A stretch of 11,282 nt of DNA from the NCBI GenBank assembly GCA_029245665.1, contig JAQWOW010000281.1, positions 1 to 11,282 on the forward strand, written 5' to 3'. The translations under genes were made by a program, and so were the position numbers. Under the pieces are notes generated by a model. That model saw nothing but the letters and a program-made list of their open reading frames with translations, did no database searches and was not told the DNA's origin. Origin of the DNA: Polaribacter sp. Its GTDB lineage: Bacteria; Bacteroidota; Bacteroidia; Flavobacteriales; Flavobacteriaceae. Below, one piece after another: positions 8,106 through 11,282 of this stretch (positions are counted from its first letter, which is position 1; the number at the start of each line of letters is the position of its first letter).

Positions 8106-8142
8106 AATATTTTTTTTGAAAGGACACTTAGAAAGTATTAAT

Positions 8143-9423
8143 TTATAAGTCTTTTAGGCGGATTGAAACTGCATTTTTATGGGCGTATAATCCTTCTACT
8201 TCTGCCATTAACTCTATTGTTTTTCCTATTGTATGTATTCCTTCTTTAGATATTTTCTGAAAAGTAATACTTTTTGTAAAACTGTCTAGATTAACACCAG
8301 AATAAGCCTTGCTAAATCCGTTTGTTGGTAATGTATGGTTGGTTCCTGATGCATAATCTCCAGCGCTTTCAGGGGTGAAGTTTCCAATAAATAAAGAGCC
8401 TGCATTTTCAATATTTTCGATATAATACTCATTATTATTCGTGCAAACAATAAAGTGCTCAGGACCATATTCATTAATTAATTCCAAAGCTATTTTATTG
8501 TCTTCAACAAAAATAGATTTAGAATTATTGATTGCTTTTTGAGCAATATCGACCCTTGGCAATTCTAACAATTGTTTTTGTAGTTCTTCTGAAACTTGAT
8601 CAATGAACTCCTTTGAAGTTGAAACCAATATTACTTGACTGTCTGCTCCGTGTTCTGCTTGACTTAATAAGTCTGATGCAACATAGCTTGCTTTTGCAGA
8701 ATCATCTGCAACAACTAATAATTCACTTGGCCCTGCTGGCATATCAATTGCAACTCCGAATTTTGTTGCCAACTGTTTCGCAACAGTTACAAACTGATTT
8801 CCAGGTCCAAATATTTTATAAACTTTCGGAATACTTTCTGTTCCGAATGTATATCCTGCAATAGCTTGAATTCCACCAACTTTAATAATTTTTGTAACAC
8901 CACATAAATTTGCAGCATACAAAATTGCCGGATGAATTTCTCCTTTTTTATTTGGTGGAGAACATAATACAATCTCTTTACAGCCAGCAATTTGAGCTGG
9001 AATTGCCAACATTAAAACTGTTGAAAATAGAGGAGCTGTTCCTCCAGGGATATACAAACCAACTTTTTGAATGGGTCTTTTTTCTTGCCAACAAGATACA
9101 CCTTCAGAAGTTTCTACAACTACTTTTTCTGTTTTTTGAGCGGAATGAAACTTGGTGATGTTTTTCTTTGCAAGGTTGATTGCTTCTTTTAATTCTTCAG
9201 AAACTTCTGTAATTGCTTTGTTTATTTCTTTGACAGATACGATAGCACTTTTTAAAGAAACTCCATCAAACAATTCTGTGTATTTGTATACTGCAGAATC
9301 ACCATTTCTTTGAACATCATCAAATATTTGGTTGACAGTATTTTCAATATCGTCAACTGTTTTTGTTGGTCTTTGTAATATTTGCTCCCAATTCTCTCTG
9401 GCAGGATTTATAATTTTTTTCAT
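8143..9423 (-). CDS. hisD: HisD: histidinol dehydrogenase
   Basis: HisD is a zinc- and NAD-dependent enzyme that performs the last two oxidations, L-histidinol to histidinal to histidine. I place the start at the ATG at 9423, giving 426 residues beginning MKKIINPARENW. The frame is open further upstream to an ATG at 9474, but that version would overlap hisG by 50 bases and add an unlikely 17-residue leader. From 9423 the gene begins one base after the hisG stop, matching the coupling seen elsewhere in the operon. Zinc ligands are Q255 and H258 (SQAEHGADS), D356 (ESAGDYASG) and H415 (LYAHKNA). The catalytic pair E322-H323 lies in YGPEHF. All of these sit at a constant offset of four from the E. 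coli residues, so the active site is complete. Confidence 0.97.
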   Translation of the reverse strand: MKKIINPARENWEQILQRPTKTVDDIENTVNQIFDDVQRNGDSAVYKYTELFDGVSLKSAIVSVKEINKAITEVSEELKEAINLAKKNITKFHSAQKTEKVVVETSEGVSCWQEKRPIQKVGLYIPGGTAPLFSTVLMLAIPAQIAGCKEIVLCSPPNKKGEIHPAILYAANLCGVTKIIKVGGIQAIAGYTFGTESIPKVYKIFGPGNQFVTVAKQLATKFGVAIDMPAGPSELLVVADDSAKASYVASDLLSQAEHGADSQVILVSTSKEFIDQVSEELQKQLLELPRVDIAQKAINNSKSIFVEDNKIALELINEYGPEHFIVCTNNNEYYIENIENAGSLFIGNFTPESAGDYASGTNHTLPTNGFSKAYSGVNLDSFTKSITFQKISKEGIHTIGKTIELMAEVEGLYAHKNAVSIRLKDL

Positions 9424-9424
9424 C

Positions 9425-10282
9425 TTATAATACCATTTTTTCAATTGGGCAAACCAAAATACCTTCTGCACCATTTATTTTCAATTCATCTATAATTTCC
9501 CAAAATTGATTTTTACTAATAACAGTATGAACAGAGCTCCATCCATTTTCAGCTAATGGTAAAACTGTGGGACTTCTCATGCCAGGTAATAAATTTAAAA
9601 TTGTGTTTAATTTATCATTTGGTGCATTCAATAAAATATATTTAGAATTTCGTCCTTTTAAAACAGCTTGAATTCTAAATTGAATCTTTTTCAAAACAGC
9701 CAATCTTTCATCAGAAATTTCCGGAGAAACCGCCAATACAGCCTCAGAAGTTAATAGAACTTCAATCTCTTTTAATCCATTTTTAAATAAAGTACTTCCA
9801 CTCGAAACAATATCACAAATTCCGTCAGCTAAACCAATATTAGGTGCAATTTCTACAGAGCCATTAATTTGGTGTAATTGTGCTTCAATATTATACTGTT
9901 TTAAAAATTTCTTAACAGTTTCTGGATATGAAGTGGCTATTCTTTTTCCTTCTAAATCTCTTAAAGAACTTGCTTTAGAATCTTTAGGAACAGCAATTGA
10001 GACCTTGCATTTAGAAAAACCTAAGCGTTCGATAAATTCAATATCAGCTCCTTTCTCAATTAAAACATTCTCGCCAATAATTGCAGCGTCTACAACTCCA
10101 TCTTTTAAATATTGGGGAATGTCACCGTTTCTTAGATAAAAAATTTCTACGGGAAAATTTCTTGCTGATGCTTTTAACTGATCTTTTCCATTATCTATAG
10201 AAATACCAATATCTTTTAAGATTCTCATTGAATCTTGATTTAATCTTCCTGATTTTTGAACTGCAATTCTTAATGTACTCAT
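9425..10282 (-). CDS. hisG: HisG: ATP phosphoribosyltransferase, long form
   Basis: HisG joins PRPP and ATP to give phosphoribosyl-ATP, the first and committed step of histidine synthesis. At 285 residues this is the long, self-sufficient form (HisG_L), so no HisZ partner is required and none is seen. The N-terminal motif is VQKSGRL (8-14). The PRPP-binding loop GLADGICDIVSSGSTL (150-165) is intact. The segment LPGMRSPTVLPLAENGW (232-248) and the last about 75 residues form the ACT-like regulatory domain that binds histidine in this subfamily, so feedback inhibition is expected. It is the first structural gene of the operon, directly downstream of the attenuator terminator. The start ATG lies 39 bases beyond the U-tract of that terminator. 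Confidence 0.98.
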   Translation of the reverse strand: MSTLRIAVQKSGRLNQDSMRILKDIGISIDNGKDQLKASARNFPVEIFYLRNGDIPQYLKDGVVDAAIIGENVLIEKGADIEFIERLGFSKCKVSIAVPKDSKASSLRDLEGKRIATSYPETVKKFLKQYNIEAQLHQINGSVEIAPNIGLADGICDIVSSGSTLFKNGLKEIEVLLTSEAVLAVSPEISDERLAVLKKIQFRIQAVLKGRNSKYILLNAPNDKLNTILNLLPGMRSPTVLPLAENGWSSVHTVISKNQFWEIIDELKINGAEGILVCPIEKMVL

Positions 10283-10321
10283 GTTATTTTATTTGTTGCT
10301 TGAGCGAAAGAGTTTAAAATT

Positions 10322-10354
10322 AAAAAAACCCGTTTGATGAGCTCAAACGGGTTT
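10322..10354 (-). terminator. Intrinsic terminator in the hisG leader (attenuator terminator)
   Basis: On the minus-strand transcript the sequence forms a perfect 12-base-pair stem, AAACCCGUUUGA paired with UCAAACGGGUUU, around a 5-base loop. The arms are 10343-10354 and 10326-10337. It is followed directly by U residues (7 in a row counting the end of the stem, down to 10322). The stem has a G+C-rich core, unusual in this AT-rich region. It lies between the leader peptide stop and hisG, so it would end transcription before the structural genes. The stem is also a palindrome on the plus strand, but no gene on that strand would use it. The terminator is read directly from sequence; its regulatory use is inferred from position. 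Confidence 0.93.
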
Positions 10355-10397
10355 ATTAATATCTTGATTTTATTCAATACATCATTAAATCGCTTGA
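10343..10397 (-). promoter_or_regulatory. Antiterminator pairing of the his attenuator
   Basis: The 5' arm of the terminator can pair instead with the end of the leader-peptide coding region. RNA UCAAGCGAUUUA (10397 to 10386) pairs with UAAACCCGUUUGA (10355 to 10343) by 7 pairs including one G-U, a 1x2 internal loop, then 4 more pairs. The loop between the arms is 30 bases (10356-10385). This uses the whole 5' arm of the terminator stem, so the two structures exclude each other. The upstream strand covers leader codons 15-18 and the first bases of the stop, beyond the histidine codons (7-9 and 12). A ribosome stalled at histidine codons would leave it free, and one at the stop codon would cover it. 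I worked this out by hand without energy calculation. Confidence 0.65.
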
Positions 10398-10441
10398 TTG
10401 CAATTGTGAAAATAATGGTGATGTGTTTGAATAAATTTCAT
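10385..10441 (-). CDS. hisL: HisL: histidine-rich leader peptide (18 residues) of the his attenuator
   Basis: A short reading frame, ATG to TAA, encodes MKFIQTHHHYFHNCNQAI. Four of 18 residues are histidine (positions 7, 8, 9 and 12), with Tyr and Phe at 10 and 11. Such a histidine run directly before hisG is the hallmark of a ribosome-mediated his attenuator, as in the enterobacterial hisL peptide. The stop codon lies 30 bases before the terminator stem. The start is 17 bases after the end of the candidate -7 promoter box, so the message would have a very short 5' untranslated region. No strong Shine-Dalgarno is seen, as usual in Bacteroidetes. The peptide itself need have no function; histidyl-tRNA shortage would stall the ribosome on the His codons. 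The frame is certain, and translation is inferred from codon content and position. Confidence 0.88.
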   Translation of the reverse strand: MKFIQTHHHYFHNCNQAI

Positions 10442-10619
10442 CTTTAACTATTATGTTGCAAATATTCTAATTTTATTTTTAATTACACAAATATTCTCTT
10501 TAAAAAAAAAAGCGAAACTTAAATTTTTATCAAAATTAAATTATTTGTTAAAAATTATAGATTATTATTTATGCTATTGATTGTTTTTTAAGGATTTATA
10601 ATAATGAAGTTCTGTTTAT
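10442..10619. other. Intergenic region between the symporter gene and the his leader peptide
   Basis: This 178-base, very AT-rich stretch separates the symporter stop from the leader peptide. It contains the candidate his promoter, a 10-base A run (10502-10511; T on the coding strand) and no further reading frame I can support. No hairpin-type terminator for the symporter gene is obvious; the T run follows GTTTCGC without a good stem. Together with the leader peptide and attenuator, the gene-poor stretch 10283-10619 is thus largely explained as regulatory. Confidence 0.6.
10459..10491 (-). promoter_or_regulatory. Candidate his operon promoter of Bacteroidetes type
   Basis: On the minus strand, TTTG (10491-10488) is followed after 21 bases by AATATTTG (10466-10459). 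This matches the known Bacteroidetes -33 TTTG / -7 TAnnTTTG promoter, with one mismatch at the first base of the -7 box. Transcription would begin near 10452-10455, about 11-14 bases before the leader peptide start. Both boxes lie inside a 10-base direct repeat, AGAATATTTG (10497-10488 and 10468-10459). A second possible -7 box, TAATTTTG (10538-10531), is a perfect match but has no -33 partner at suitable distance. Confidence 0.5.
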
Positions 10620-11282
10620 TTATTTGATATTATCATTCCATTCTTTAGGTATGGGCTCCTGTAACTTCCCAAGAGATTTTGCTATAATCATTGAAACAGT
10701 TGCGTCTCCCGTAACATTTACTGTTGTTCTACACATATCTAAAGGTCTATCTACCGCAAAAATCAAAGCCAAACCAATCGGTAATAATTCTTCTGGAAAA
10801 CCAATAGACTCTAGTACAATAACCAACATTACCATACCGGCACTTGGAACTGCTGCACTTCCTATTGATGCTAATAAAGCTGTTGCAACAATGACTATTT
10901 GATTTGAAAACGTAAGTCCTTCTGGCCAAATAACTTGCATAATAAAGACTGCTGCTATCGCCTGGTACAAGCTTGTACCATCCATATTAATCGTAGCGCC
11001 AACTGGTAATACAAAACCTGATACTTCTTTATCTACCCCTAAATGTTCTTCAACTCTTTCCATAGTTACTGGCAATGTAGCAGCACTAGAACTTGTTGAA
11101 AAAGCTAATAATTGAGCTGGACTTATTTGTTTTAAAAACCAAATAGGTGATTTCTTTGCATAAACACTTACCAATACTAAATAGAATCCTATCATTAAAA
11201 GCAAACCACCTACTACACAAAATGCATAGACTAAAAGTTTTAAAAGTATTTCTGTATCATCAAAGGCAATAATTACATTTGC
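10620..11282 (-). CDS. DAACS-family dicarboxylate/amino acid:cation symporter, C-terminal 220 residues (N-terminus cut)
   Basis: The frame is open to the right edge, so the true start is outside the window; the TTG at 11204 is internal and not a start. The fragment carries the transport core of the GltP/DctA/GltPh family. In order, with fragment numbering, these are the HP1 serine-rich loop STSSSAATLP (62-71), the sodium-site motif NMDGT (99-103), the HP2 tip SAAVPSAG (142-149), and the last-helix signature DRPLDMCRTTVNVTGD (178-193). In the archaeal homologue GltPh the equivalent aspartates, Arg, Thr and Asn bind sodium and substrate. The arginine (R185) is kept, which points to an acidic substrate such as glutamate, aspartate or a C4-dicarboxylate. 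It sits in the inner membrane. It ends 178 bases before the his leader and has no evident functional link to histidine. Confidence 0.95.
   Translation of the reverse strand, partial: ANVIIAFDDTEILLKLLVYAFCVVGGLLLMIGFYLVLVSVYAKKSPIWFLKQISPAQLLAFSTSSSAATLPVTMERVEEHLGVDKEVSGFVLPVGATINMDGTSLYQAIAAVFIMQVIWPEGLTFSNQIVIVATALLASIGSAAVPSAGMVMLVIVLESIGFPEELLPIGLALIFAVDRPLDMCRTTVNVTGDATVSMIIAKSLGKLQEPIPKEWNDNIK

Noticed and set aside
9424..9474. Upstream extension of hisD to the ATG at 9474
   Set aside because: It would overlap the hisG C-terminus by 50 bases and add 17 residues (MVQKVFWFAQLKKWYYK) absent from HisD proteins. The ATG at 9423 gives a standard N-terminus one base after the hisG stop.
10427..10437. 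Alternative antiterminator using UUCAAAC in leader codons 3-6
   Set aside because: It could pair for 7 bases with GUUUGAG, but it lies upstream of the His codons and would be covered by the stalled ribosome, so the logic would be wrong.
10385..10441. T-box or metabolite riboswitch as the his regulator
   Set aside because: No T-box core or specifier-loop architecture is visible, and the leader is too short. The His-rich reading frame explains the region better.
11202..11204. TTG as a start codon for the symporter
   Set aside because: The frame continues to the window edge with plausible helix sequence (ILLKLLVYAFCVVGG), and the family needs several more N-terminal helices, so the gene is cut by the edge.

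Overview
The window is AT-rich (by eye about 30% G+C). It looks like a chromosomal segment from a marine-type member of the Bacteroidetes, most likely Flavobacteriaceae. This rests on the very low G+C, the scarcity of clear Shine-Dalgarno sequences, a bifunctional HisB and a fused HisIE, a VWA membrane protein of a type I associate with Bacteroidetes, and a promoter resembling the TTTG / TAnnTTTG class of that phylum. The genus cannot be fixed from the sequence. Every gene I can support lies on the minus strand, so the window is read from right to left.

Right edge (10620-11282): the C-terminal 220 residues of a DAACS-family dicarboxylate/acidic amino acid:cation symporter. Next (10283-10619) comes a 337-base leader/intergenic region with a classic-looking amino-acid attenuator. 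It holds a promoter candidate, an 18-residue leader peptide with four histidines (MKFIQTHHHYFHNCNQAI), a strong intrinsic terminator just before hisG, and a competing antiterminator pairing that would be covered when a ribosome finishes the leader peptide.

Centre (2694-10282): a complete, tightly packed histidine operon in the order hisG-hisD-hisC-hisB-hisH-hisA-hisF-(GNAT)-hisIE. It encodes every step from PRPP + ATP to histidine: HisG (long form), HisIE (steps 2 and 3), HisA, HisH/HisF, HisB (dehydratase plus histidinol-phosphate phosphatase), HisC and HisD. Gaps run from a 4-base overlap to 42 bases, so one transcript with translational coupling is likely. The only non-his member is a small GNAT acetyltransferase between hisF and hisIE.

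Left (1-2539): a ten-helix EamA/DMT-type exporter 154 bases after hisIE with no clear terminator between, then the N-terminal 517 residues of a membrane-anchored VWA-domain protein that starts at GTG and runs off the left edge. No RNA genes, insertion sequences, CRISPR arrays or phage genes were seen. The most interesting item is the his attenuator; I found no new multigene system.
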